A stretch of 64,000 nucleotides of DNA from JBFMEX01 sp040752215. GTDB lineage: Bacteria; Pseudomonadota; Alphaproteobacteria; Rhizobiales; Hyphomicrobiaceae. The stretch is taken from assembly GCA_040752215.1 (NCBI GenBank), contig JBFMEX010000048.1, positions 9,754-73,753 of the forward strand. Direction: 5' to 3'. The position numbers were made by a program, and so were the translations under genes. The notes under the pieces were generated by a model. The model saw only the letters and a list, made by a program, of their open reading frames with translations, ran no database searches and had not been told where the DNA came from. This document shows, piece by piece, positions 51,854-59,500 of the stretch (position 1 is the first letter of the stretch; the number at the start of each line of letters is the position of its first letter).

Positions 51854-53110
51854 ATGGCCAAGAACGCGTTCTATGCTCAGTCCGGCGGTGTCACGGCGGT
51901 CATCAACGCCTCGGCGTGCGGCGTCATCGAGACCGCGCGCAAGCACACCGACAGGATCGGCAAGGTCTACGCCGGCCGCAACGGCATCATCGGCGCCTTG
52001 ACCGAGGATCTGATCGATACCTCGGCCGAAAGCGACGCGGCGATCGCGGCGTTGCGCTACACGCCGTCGGGTGCGTTCGGCTCGTGCCGCTTCAAGCTCA
52101 AGGACCTCGAGAAGAGCAAGCGCGAGTACGACCGGCTGATCGAGGTCTTCAAGGCGCACGACATCGGCTACTTCTTCTATAACGGCGGCGGCGACAGCGC
52201 CGACACCTGCTACAAGGTCTCGCAGCTTTCCGAGAAGCTCGGCTACCCGGTGCAGGCGATCCACGTGCCGAAGACGGTCGACAACGATCTCCCGATCACC
52301 GACACCTGCCCCGGATTCGGTTCGGTCGCCAAGTACATCGCCATCTCGACGCGGGAAGCCTCCTACGACGTACGCTCGATGTCGCGCACCTCGACCAAGG
52401 TATTCGTGATCGAGGTGATGGGCCGCCACGCCGGCTGGATCGCGGCCGCCGGCGGGCTCGCCGCCGACAAGGAGAATGACATTCCGGTCGTCATCCTGTT
52501 CCCGGAAATCGAGTTCGACGAGGCGCGCTTCATGGCCAAGGTCAAGCAGATGGTCGACAAGTACGACTACTGCTCGGTCGTCGTGTCGGAAGGCGCCAAG
52601 CGTCCCGACGGGCACTTCCTGGCCGAGCAGGGCACCAAGGACGCGTTCGGCCACGCGCAGCTCGGCGGCGCGGCACCCGTCGTCGCCGACATGATCCGCA
52701 AGGGGCTCGGCTACAAGTTCCACTGGGCGGTCGCCGACTACTTGCAGCGCGCCGCGCGCCACATCGCGTCGGGCACCGACGTCGAGCAGGCCTATGCGGT
52801 CGGCAAGGCGGCGGTCGAGATGGCGATCGCGGGCGAGAATGCGATCATGCCGGCGATCGTGCGCAAGTCGTCGAATCCCTACGTGTGGGAAATCGGCAAG
52901 GCGCCACTCTCCAAGGTTGCCAACGTCGAGAAGATGATGCCGCGCGAGTTCATCACCGCCGACGGCTTCGGCATCACGGATGCCTGCCGCGAGTACCTGG
53001 TGCCGCTGATCCAGGGCGAGCAGTATCCGCCCTACGAGAACGGCATGCCGCGCTACGTCACGCTGAAGAACGAGGGAGTGGCGCGGAAGCTCGCCGAGTT
53101 CAAGCTGTAG
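51854..53110 (+). CDS. pfp: PPi-type phosphofructokinase
   Basis: A 418-residue phosphofructokinase-family enzyme. The phosphoryl-donor loop reads NGGGDSADT, with Asp where ATP enzymes have Gly (GGDGS), and the catalytic loop is PKTVDNDLPITDT with Lys where ATP enzymes have Gly; both changes mark pyrophosphate-dependent enzymes. Other blocks: MSRTSTKVFVIEVMGRHAGW and VVVSEGAKRPDG. PPi-PFKs are typical of methylotrophs and are reversible, serving fructose-1,6-bisphosphate/sedoheptulose bisphosphate interconversion. It sits between glpX and recJ, a placement that suggests joint control with glpX. Confidence 0.87.
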   Translation: MAKNAFYAQSGGVTAVINASACGVIETARKHTDRIGKVYAGRNGIIGALTEDLIDTSAESDAAIAALRYTPSGAFGSCRFKLKDLEKSKREYDRLIEVFKAHDIGYFFYNGGGDSADTCYKVSQLSEKLGYPVQAIHVPKTVDNDLPITDTCPGFGSVAKYIAISTREASYDVRSMSRTSTKVFVIEVMGRHAGWIAAAGGLAADKENDIPVVILFPEIEFDEARFMAKVKQMVDKYDYCSVVVSEGAKRPDGHFLAEQGTKDAFGHAQLGGAAPVVADMIRKGLGYKFHWAVADYLQRAARHIASGTDVEQAYAVGKAAVEMAIAGENAIMPAIVRKSSNPYVWEIGKAPLSKVANVEKMMPREFITADGFGITDACREYLVPLIQGEQYPPYENGMPRYVTLKNEGVARKLAEFKL

Positions 53111-53190
53111 GCAGTGGGCAGCTCGGGGCTCGCTGCTACAACCTGGGGATAGCCGGTCGGCGAGCGATCCCCGCGCCGGGGTCGTGCCTT

Positions 53191-55083
53191 ATGAATCGTC
53201 TATCTTGGCCCGTTTCTCGGGGGGAGAGGGCGATGGTGGCGCTGCGCGAGGTCGGTCTTGCCGAGGACGAGGGGCGCCGGGCGCTGCTCGACGTGACGCG
53301 CTCGGCGCGCGGCTACGTGTGGCGCGAGCGGCTCGCCGCCGCTGCCTTACCTCTGGCTGCCGCCATCAGCCAGCGCCACGGCCTGCCGGAGCTCTTGGGC
53401 CGGGTGCTCGCCGCGCGCGGCGTCGGCCTCGACGAGGTCGCCGTGTTCCTCGATCCGAGCATCAAGGCGCTGCTGCCCGACCCGAGCGTGCTGGTCGATA
53501 TGGACAAGGCGGCGGCGCGCCTCGCCGACGCGATCGAGCGGCGCGAGGCGATCGCCGTCTTCGGCGACTACGACGTCGACGGCGCCTGCTCGTCGGCATT
53601 GCTGGCTCGCTTCCTGGCGCACCACGGGCTTGCCGCCCGCATCTACATCCCCGACCGCATCTTCGAGGGCTACGGGCCGAACACGGCGGCGATCGAGGGC
53701 TTGGTCAAGGACGGCGCAAAGCTGATCGTCACCGTCGACTGCGGCACCACGAGCTTCGAGCCGTTCGCCGCCGCCCGCCGGCTCGGCGCCGACGTGGTCG
53801 TCGTCGATCATCATCAGGCCGACGCGCTGCTGCCCGAGGTCGCCGCCCTCGTCAATCCGAACCGTCAGGACGACATCTCCGGCCTCGGCCACCTCTGCGC
53901 GGCCGGCGTCACGTTCCTCGCGCTCGTCGCCATCACGCGCGAATTGCGCCGGCGCGGATACTACGCTGCCACAAGCGACGCGCCGGCGCTCTTGGAGCTG
54001 CTCGATCTCGTCGCGTTGGCGACCGTCGCGGACGTGGTGCCGCTCACAGGTCTCAATCGCGCGTTCGTCACCCAGGGCCTCAAGGTGATGCGCCAGCGCG
54101 CCAATACCGGGTTGCGCGCGCTCGCCGACGCGGCCGGCCTCGACGAGCCGCCGAGCACCTATCATCTCGGCTACATCCTCGGGCCCCGTATCAACGCCGG
54201 CGGACGCATCGGCGACGCGGCGCTCGGCGCGCGTCTCTTGGCCACCGGGGACGAGGCGGAGGCGGCGCGCATCGCCGAATTGCTCGACCGGCTCAACAAG
54301 GAGCGCAAGGCGATCGAGAACAGGATTCTCGACGAGGCGATCGCCGAGGCCGACCGGATGATCGACGCGACACCCGACCTGCCGCTGCTGATCGTCGGCT
54401 CCGAGGCGTGGCACAAGGGCGTCGTCGGCCTCGTCGCCAGCCGGCTCGTCGAGCGGTTCCGCCGGCCGGCGTGCGTGATCGCGTGGGACGAGGCGGGCGA
54501 GGGCGGCGAGCGGCTCGGTACCGCCTCGCTGCGCTCGGTGCCGGGCGTCGATATCGGCAGAGCGGTGCGCGGCGGCGTCGCCGCCGGCCATCTCGTCAAG
54601 GGTGGCGGGCACGCGATGGCGGCTGGACTGACCGTGGCTCGGGGCGCGCTCGCCGGTCTCGAGGCGTACCTCGCTGCCGAGCTGGCGCCGAGCGCCGGAC
54701 GCGCGCGAGCCGAGGCCAGCCTCGAGATCGATGGCGCGCTGACGCCGCACGCCGTCGCCGACGAGCTGATGGGCCTGATCGAGCGCGCGGGGCCTTATGG
54801 CCAAGGCAATCCGCAGCCGCGGTTCGCGTTTCCGGCGCACCGCGTCAAGTTCGCCAAGGTCGTCGGCGGCGCGCACCTGCGCTGCGTGCTCGAGGCCGGC
54901 GACGGCTCGCGCATCGAGGCGATCGCCTTCCGTGCCGCAGACCAGCCGCTCGGCCTGCTGCTGCAGGAGGCGGGCGGGCTGCCGCTGCATGTGGCCGGGC
55001 ACCTGCGGCGCGACACCTGGGGCGGGCGCAACCGTGTCGAGCTCGTCATCGAGGATGCCGCCGACCCGCGCCGGCAGGGGTGA
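53191..55083 (+). CDS. recJ: Single-stranded-DNA exonuclease RecJ
   Basis: A 630-residue 5'-3' exonuclease used in recombination and mismatch repair. The DHH-family motifs are AVFGDYDVDGACSSALL, TVDCGTTSF, VVVDHHQAD, and LGHLCAAGVTFL; the DHHA1-type domain has GGGHAMAAGLTV. The first part (VWRERLAAAALPLAAAISQRHGLPELLGRVLAARGV, in pieces) is typical. I take the ATG at 53191; one at 53233 is an alternative. It ends the housekeeping block; a 380-base stretch without gene follows before tRNA-Glu. Confidence 0.92.
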   Translation: MNRLSWPVSRGERAMVALREVGLAEDEGRRALLDVTRSARGYVWRERLAAAALPLAAAISQRHGLPELLGRVLAARGVGLDEVAVFLDPSIKALLPDPSVLVDMDKAAARLADAIERREAIAVFGDYDVDGACSSALLARFLAHHGLAARIYIPDRIFEGYGPNTAAIEGLVKDGAKLIVTVDCGTTSFEPFAAARRLGADVVVVDHHQADALLPEVAALVNPNRQDDISGLGHLCAAGVTFLALVAITRELRRRGYYAATSDAPALLELLDLVALATVADVVPLTGLNRAFVTQGLKVMRQRANTGLRALADAAGLDEPPSTYHLGYILGPRINAGGRIGDAALGARLLATGDEAEAARIAELLDRLNKERKAIENRILDEAIAEADRMIDATPDLPLLIVGSEAWHKGVVGLVASRLVERFRRPACVIAWDEAGEGGERLGTASLRSVPGVDIGRAVRGGVAAGHLVKGGGHAMAAGLTVARGALAGLEAYLAAELAPSAGRARAEASLEIDGALTPHAVADELMGLIERAGPYGQGNPQPRFAFPAHRVKFAKVVGGAHLRCVLEAGDGSRIEAIAFRAADQPLGLLLQEAGGLPLHVAGHLRRDTWGGRNRVELVIEDAADPRRQG

Positions 55084-55467
55084 CCAGGTTGCCCTGGGTG
55101 GCGATGCGGCGGTTGTCCCACCGGCCCACGCGGCCAGGGTTGGTGGGTCGCGGCGGCAATGCCTTGTGCGTGTCCATCTGTGTGCCGCCGCCAGGCGGGA
55201 GCGGCATCGAGGCTGGGACGCCCGCCTGCCGTCAGCGGGGACGGCGACCGCGAGAGTGTCGCAACGGGGGGCTCTGCCGCGCCCCCCCGCCAAAGGCACG
55301 CGGGCCTTGGGAAACCGTTCCTCGGGATTGGGCGAGACGGGCTGCGGTGGCTACGCCATCCGCCGCAGCGGGGAGGCATGCAGTCGACGTCCGTCACGGT
55401 GGGTGTCGCAGCTCGTCCCGCCGCCCTTGCGCGCTGGGTTGAACCTACCTATACCCTCGCCCTCGAC
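55084..55467. other. Intergenic stretch between recJ and tRNA-Glu
   Basis: No gene is visible. A GGGGGGC/GCGCCCCCC hairpin near 55265-55290 could end recJ transcription, although it lacks a U-tract. The last 40 bases contain the tRNA promoter. Confidence 0.45.
55427..55455 (+). promoter_or_regulatory. Promoter of tRNA-Glu
   Basis: TTGCGC and TATACC are separated by 17 bases, and the tRNA begins 12 bases after the -10 box, which is the spacing expected for a sigma-70 tRNA promoter. Both boxes keep the most conserved positions. Confidence 0.5.
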
Positions 55468-55542
55468 GCTCCCTTCGTCTATCGGTTAGGACGCGAGATT
55501 TTCAATCTTGAAAGACGGGTTCGACTCCCGTAGGGAGCGCCA
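55468..55542 (+). tRNA. tRNA-Glu (anticodon TTC)
   Basis: A complete cloverleaf: acceptor GCTCCCT pairs with AGGGAGC, anticodon stem CGAGA pairs with TCTTG around loop TTTTCAA (anticodon TTC), a four-base variable loop, and T-stem ACGGG/CCCGT around TTCGACT. Discriminator G and an encoded CCA end the gene. Confidence 0.96.
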
Positions 55543-55674
55543 AGAAATGCGCCGTCCGTCAGAAGGCTCGGGGCGCTGCAAAGTTGCAGGCCCAGTACAC
55601 ATTCTCCCGCATCGGGGACGCTGCATGTTTGAGTCCATGGCGACTCGGGCGGGCAGGTTCAGCGGTTGGCGCAC

Positions 55675-56454
55675 ATGAGCAACTTCACGACTCGACTTCT
55701 CGATGGTCATCGAGTCGAGTTTGGCGCGGTGCGGCGCGACCTGTTGCTGCTCGTCAGCATGTTCACGGCGATGCGGCCGCTCATCGCGAACGCAGCCCGG
55801 CGCGGCCGGTTGCTAGACATTGCTCGTGACAAGACGTTCGACCCCATCGACGAGTTGTTCCACTCGCTGATCGTGCCAGAGACCTCGCGCATCCTGTTGC
55901 ACGTTGCCGCCGTCATGCGAACCTGTCTCGATCAAGCTGACATGGGCAAAGGCAAGGGCAAGGGCAAGGGCAAGGGCAAGGGCAAGGGCAAGGGCAAGGG
56001 CAAGGGCAAGGGCATTGGTGCCTTGCGGGTAGGCGAACTCACGACCGGCAGCAAGACCGAGCCGCTGAACCTTCGTGAGGCATGCAACAAGATACTGCAC
56101 GCTCGCAAGATGAAGCTCGCCGACGAACTCGTTGAGCCACGCCACGCCATCGCGCGAGCGCTCGCAGGTGCGCCGATCGACGAAACAATGTTCAGGGCCT
56201 ACGCCGACCGCATCACGCTCGAAGGCCATAAAGATGGCGTCGATTGGGTTGCTGTGATCGTGGTTGAAGATTTCGTTTCGATGGCCAATGTCGCGGCCAT
56301 GATGCACGAGCGCATGCGCGACGCGGCAGCCGAGATTCGGGCCAGCGAGATTGAGCATCTGGTCAAGCTGCTGCGCACCGAAGCGAAGCCGAACAAGGGT
56401 GGCGGTCGAGGTCAGGCGGCTAGCGGCGCTGAGCGGGTCGCACGAAAGCGATAA
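55675..56454 (+). CDS. Unknown protein with an (Gly-Lys)11 tract
   Basis: A 259-residue soluble protein I do not recognise. The N-terminal part (GHRVEFGAVRRDLLLLVSMF, DELFHSLIVPETSRILLHVAA) is helical. Residues about 91-112 are eleven Gly-Lys pairs encoded by a hexanucleotide tract. The C-terminal part has TEPLNLREACNKILHARKMK, WVAVIVVEDFVSMANVAAMM and an Arg/Gly-rich end. REACNKILHA recalls HEPN-like motifs, but no Rx4-6H is clear. The ATG at 55675 is used; a TTG lies three codons before. It lies in accessory sequence of lower GC, after tRNA-Glu. Confidence 0.6.
   Translation: MSNFTTRLLDGHRVEFGAVRRDLLLLVSMFTAMRPLIANAARRGRLLDIARDKTFDPIDELFHSLIVPETSRILLHVAAVMRTCLDQADMGKGKGKGKGKGKGKGKGKGKGKGIGALRVGELTTGSKTEPLNLREACNKILHARKMKLADELVEPRHAIARALAGAPIDETMFRAYADRITLEGHKDGVDWVAVIVVEDFVSMANVAAMMHERMRDAAAEIRASEIEHLVKLLRTEAKPNKGGGRGQAASGAERVARKR
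55945..56010 (+). repeat. Hexanucleotide repeat GGCAAG, 11 units
   Basis: GGCAAA followed by ten perfect GGCAAG units, coding for (Gly-Lys)11 inside the unknown gene. As the unit is six bases, slippage would change the number of Gly-Lys pairs but keep the frame. Uninterrupted copies suggest recent expansion. Confidence 0.95.
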
Positions 56455-56745
56455 GCACGGCGATGAGGGCCGGGAGCACGTTCGGCGTGCGTGCGTTCAG
56501 GGGCGGCTCACATCGCGGGGAGCGTGCTGCGGCGGATTGGCGAAGGCGCGCGACGGATCACGATATGAGGTCTCGCGCGTGGCGCTTCGGGCTCGGCCCG
56601 GGTCTTATCGTGCTCGGCTTCGTCCTACAGATGGCGGGGCATACTGCTTCAGCTCCTCGGTGGCCGGACGCAGCGCCTCCTCATCTGACATGCCTGGAGG
56701 TAGAGGCAATCGACGCTCCAGGTCATTGATCACGCCGTCAGCCCC

Positions 56746-56880
56746 CTAGCCAATCTCGACGTGTCGAGTTGCGTCGCTGTAGGTCCACTTGCAGCAGTGA
56801 ATAGTCGGGTTGGGCGGCCATGTCTTGCAGTACCAAGTGCCGTTGGTCCCAACCAACTCGTCGGCTTCGTCCAGTGTCAT
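56746..56880 (-). CDS. Short Cys/Trp-rich hypothetical protein, possibly truncated
   Basis: From an ATG at 56880 the reverse strand encodes 44 residues, MTLDEADELVGTNG then WYCKTWPPNPTIHCCKWTY and a short end. The amino-acid mix (Trp, Cys, Pro) is unlike random high-GC translation and looks like the C-terminus of a small structured protein. The frame stays open upstream (HFGGFHPN), so the gene could have been longer. No family is recognised. Nothing else certain lies in the 537-base stretch 56455-56991. Confidence 0.35.
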   Translation of the reverse strand: MTLDEADELVGTNGTWYCKTWPPNPTIHCCKWTYSDATRHVEIG

Positions 56881-56991
56881 GTTTGGATGGAAGCCGCCGA
56901 AGTGGGAAATCCGCGTCGAGGCTCTTCTCGACGGCCAAGCTGGAAAGAAGGAGCCGATTCCCGTATCCTGAGACTTAGGAGCAGAGCACCC

Positions 56992-57286
56992 ATGAGCCGC
57001 GACGACATCATTGCGCGTATCCGGGCACGTGCTGAGGCCGTGAGGGCCCTTGGCGCGACGGCGCTCTACATATACGGCTCGCGAGCCCGCGACGAGGCCC
57101 CGGCCCGACAGCGACCTCGATGTGTTCATAGACTTTGACCCCGGCAAGTTCAGCTTCGTTGAACTTGTCGAGCTCGAGGACATGCTCTCGCAGGAGCTCG
57201 GGCTCAAGGTAAAGCTTGGCACCCACGATGCGCTCCATCCCTTGATCAAGCCGCAGATCGAGCGTGAAGCCATTCGGGTGCTCTGA
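56992..57286 (+). pseudogene. MntA-type nucleotidyltransferase antitoxin, frameshifted
   Basis: The start (MSRDDIIARIRARAEAVRA) and LGATALYIYGSRARDEA are in one frame and RPDSDLDVFIDFDPGKFSF onward in the next, so the GSx10DxD nucleotidyltransferase motif is split. Removing one C from the four-C run at 57098-57101 would restore GSRARDEARPDSDLDVF and a continuous protein of about 97 residues. MntA proteins add AMP to the HepT toxin to neutralise it. The HepT-like gene begins seven bases downstream. An SD-like TTAGGAG precedes the ATG. A sequencing error cannot be excluded. Confidence 0.8.
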
Positions 57287-57292
57287 GGCCGC

Positions 57293-57637
57293 ATGAAGGA
57301 CGACCTCATCCCCCTGCGCGACATCCTGAAGGAAATCGAGTTCCATCATTCCATTCGCGACCGGACCGACTACGACGGCTTCCGGAACAGTTCCGCCGAC
57401 GTGCGCGCGGCCTCCTATGCGGTCATGGTCATTTCCGAGGCGGTGCGTCGCATTCCAGAGGCGTGGCTTGCGGAACAGCCGGACACCCCATGGCATGCCA
57501 TACGCTCGATCGGTAACAAGCTACGCCATGAGTATCAGCGCGTGAGCGACGTGATCATTTGGGGCATCATCAGCACGCAATCCAATGGGCTGAAAGCAGC
57601 GGTCGAAGCGATCATTGCCAAGCACGAGCGGCACTAG
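57293..57637 (+). CDS. HepT-like toxin (HEPN/DUF86)
   Basis: A 114-residue all-helical HEPN protein. The conserved opening LIPLRDILKEIEFHHSIRDR and the motif SIGNKLRHEYQRVSDVIIWGI place it in the DUF86 subfamily in which the classical RNxxxH is written GNxLRHEY; the His of the RNase site is retained. HepT is an RNase toxin kept silent by AMPylation by its MntA partner. The reading frame is intact although the partner is frameshifted. ATG at 57293 follows the MntA stop at seven bases. Confidence 0.85.
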   Translation: MKDDLIPLRDILKEIEFHHSIRDRTDYDGFRNSSADVRAASYAVMVISEAVRRIPEAWLAEQPDTPWHAIRSIGNKLRHEYQRVSDVIIWGIISTQSNGLKAAVEAIIAKHERH

Positions 57638-57768
57638 CCCGCCAATTACTAGAATGGCGCCGACCACCCGCAAGGCCGAAATCCCAAGCAGTATAGGCGG
57701 CGCGGGCTTTGAGTGCCGCTGAGGGTGTCGCTGGATCTGCCCACCACGGGCCTAGATCGCAAGTGCCT

Positions 57769-57818
57769 TGGTCGGAGCGGGGAGATTTGAACTCCCGACC
57801 CCCAGTCCCCCAGACTGG
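57769..57818 (-). tRNA. tRNA-Pro(GGG) 3' half, truncated: attachment site of the element
   Basis: On the minus strand the sequence is exactly the 3' half of a tRNA-Pro: anticodon stem CCAGT/ACTGG around loop CTGGGGG (anticodon GGG), T-arm GGGAG-TTCAAAT-CTCCC, acceptor strand CGCTCCG, discriminator A and CCA. The 5' half is absent: upstream sequence does not fold with it. Such a fragment is what integration into a tRNA gene leaves at one end. The integrase starts about 250 bases away. Confidence 0.9.
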
Positions 57819-58069
57819 ATTTTCCGCAAAACATGGCAGAGCGCAGACGAACGTCACTTCTTGAAAAGCTCATGTTTTACATATAAATATGGTCGCGTCG
57901 ATGAATTTGGCAACACCTGCCAAGGCGACCTGTTTTGGGTCCACAGTGGGTCCACGACAGACCTTCAGTCCCGCTCCCAGTCCCCTGCGTCAGCTCAGAC
58001 AGGATCAGGGTCCACGGCCCGCCCCGAATTGGCTCCACACCTCCAGTCCTGACTTCAAACGGGTCTTCG

Positions 58070-59296
58070 ATGCTCAACGACGTGATGGTCAAGACGCTGC
58101 CCGCCCCCGCCTCCGGCGTTGCCCAGCACCCGGACGGCAAAATTCCCGGCTTCGGGGTGCGCGTGACCTCGAACGGTGTGAAGACGTTCTATCTGAAGTA
58201 CCGCCATGCCGGTCAGTACGGACGCCTCAACCTCGGCCGCTACCCGTCGACAACGCTCGCCAAGGCGCGTGCGAAGGCTCATGCCGCGCTCGCCGCACTC
58301 GCGGATGGCGCAAATCCCCGCGGCGAAGATAAAGCTCGTACTGAGGATCTCTCCTTCGCAGCCATCCTTGACGCCTTTCTCGAGAACTATTGTCGGCACC
58401 ACAATCGCGCCAGCACCGCCGCCGAGACGAAGCGACTGCTACAGGTCTATTTCCTCCCGGATTGGAAGAAGCGGCTCGTGACCGAGATCACGAAGGCCGA
58501 TGTCGCGGCTGCCCTTCAGCCGATCATGAAGCGCAACGCGCCGAGTGCGGCGCGTCACGCCTTCGCAGCCGCCCGCAAGCTTTTTAACTGGTGCGTCGAG
58601 CAGGGGCTGGTCGATGACAGCCCGTGCCGCACCATGAAGCCACCGGTCAAAGCTGCGAGCCGAGATCGCGTGCTGACCGACGGCGAGCTGGCACTCATCT
58701 GGCAAACAAGCCTCGAGCAGGGCGATACCTTCGGCGTCGTGGTGCGCCTCCTGGCGCTGACCGCTCAGCGTCGCGGCGAAGTCTGCGGCATCGCCTGGGA
58801 CGAACTCGATCTAAAGCAGGGGATTTGGACGATCCCCGGCAGCCGAACCAAGAACCACAAACCGCATGCGCTGCCTCTGACAAAGACGGCCATCGGCATC
58901 CTCAAGGCGCTGCCTCGCTTCGAGGGTACGACACTGGTCTTCCCGGCGCGCGGCAAGCTCGATCAAGCCTACACCGGTTACTCGAAGGGCAAACGAACCC
59001 TCGACCAGGCCATCAACAAAAGGCGGCAGAATACCGCAAGCCAACTTGGAAAGACCGCGGGCGACATACAGGACCTCGACTGGACTCTCCACGATCTGCG
59101 GCGGACGGCAGCGACCGGCATGGCGAGGCTCGGCGTGGCCCCGCACGTCGTCGAGCGCATCCTCAATCACTCGACCGGCACGTTCGGCGGCGTCGCCGGC
59201 GTCTATAACCGCTTCCAATACCTCCCCGAGATGCGCGCCGCGTTTGAATTGTGGGAGGCCCATCTGACGAAGATCACCAATCCACCTTCCTCGTGA
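58070..59296 (+). CDS. P4-type tyrosine integrase
   Basis: A 408-residue site-specific recombinase with an N-terminal DUF4102 arm domain (GFGVRVTSNGVKTFYLKYRH, LNLGRYPSTTLAKARAKAH), a SAM-like core-binding domain and the catalytic domain. Catalytic residues: Arg in LALTAQRRGEVCGIAWDEL, His-x-x-Arg in LHDLRRTAATGMARLG, His in LNHSTGTFGG and the Tyr nucleophile in VAGVYNRFQYLPEM. The ATG at 58070 is used. It is expected to integrate at the tRNA-Pro 3' end 250 bases upstream. The intervening stretch holds no gene. Confidence 0.93.
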   Translation: MLNDVMVKTLPAPASGVAQHPDGKIPGFGVRVTSNGVKTFYLKYRHAGQYGRLNLGRYPSTTLAKARAKAHAALAALADGANPRGEDKARTEDLSFAAILDAFLENYCRHHNRASTAAETKRLLQVYFLPDWKKRLVTEITKADVAAALQPIMKRNAPSAARHAFAAARKLFNWCVEQGLVDDSPCRTMKPPVKAASRDRVLTDGELALIWQTSLEQGDTFGVVVRLLALTAQRRGEVCGIAWDELDLKQGIWTIPGSRTKNHKPHALPLTKTAIGILKALPRFEGTTLVFPARGKLDQAYTGYSKGKRTLDQAINKRRQNTASQLGKTAGDIQDLDWTLHDLRRTAATGMARLGVAPHVVERILNHSTGTFGGVAGVYNRFQYLPEMRAAFELWEAHLTKITNPPSS

Positions 59297-59307
59297 CTGC
59301 CGCCTAG

Positions 59308-59451
59308 GAAGCGGTCCGCCGGGGTGTGACCGACGCCCCCTATAACCGCTACGCTTATGACAAGGAGAAGCGCGAGGCTCTCGCTCTATGGGAGACGGAA
59401 CTCATCAGGCTGACAAGCGCCGCACCGGCCTCCGAACCGGATTCCGCGTGA
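59308..59451 (+). pseudogene. C-terminal remnant of a second tyrosine integrase
   Basis: An open stretch without start codon encodes APYNRYAYDKEKREALALWETELIRL and a short tail. It aligns with the end of the intact integrase (VYNRFQYLPEMRAAFELWEAHL), containing the Tyr nucleophile, but is a distinct sequence. It lies 11 bases after the intact gene's stop, so it is the tail of an older integrase, left after recombination or replaced by the present gene. Confidence 0.75.
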
Positions 59452-59500
59452 CCGTCGCGCTCCGCGGACATCGACGGCCGCGACCTCCTGCGGACGCTCC

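Noticed and set aside
53347..55299. 650-codon minus-strand frame opposite recJ
   Set aside because: Antisense to recJ; Arg/His-rich without motif.
55945..56010. CRISPR array
   Set aside because: The repeats are contiguous hexamers inside a coding frame without spacers; no CRISPR array was seen in the window.
55468..57768. A second integrated element using tRNA-Glu as attachment site
   Set aside because: The genes after tRNA-Glu look accessory, but no integrase of their own and no duplicated tRNA-Glu 3' end were found in the window.
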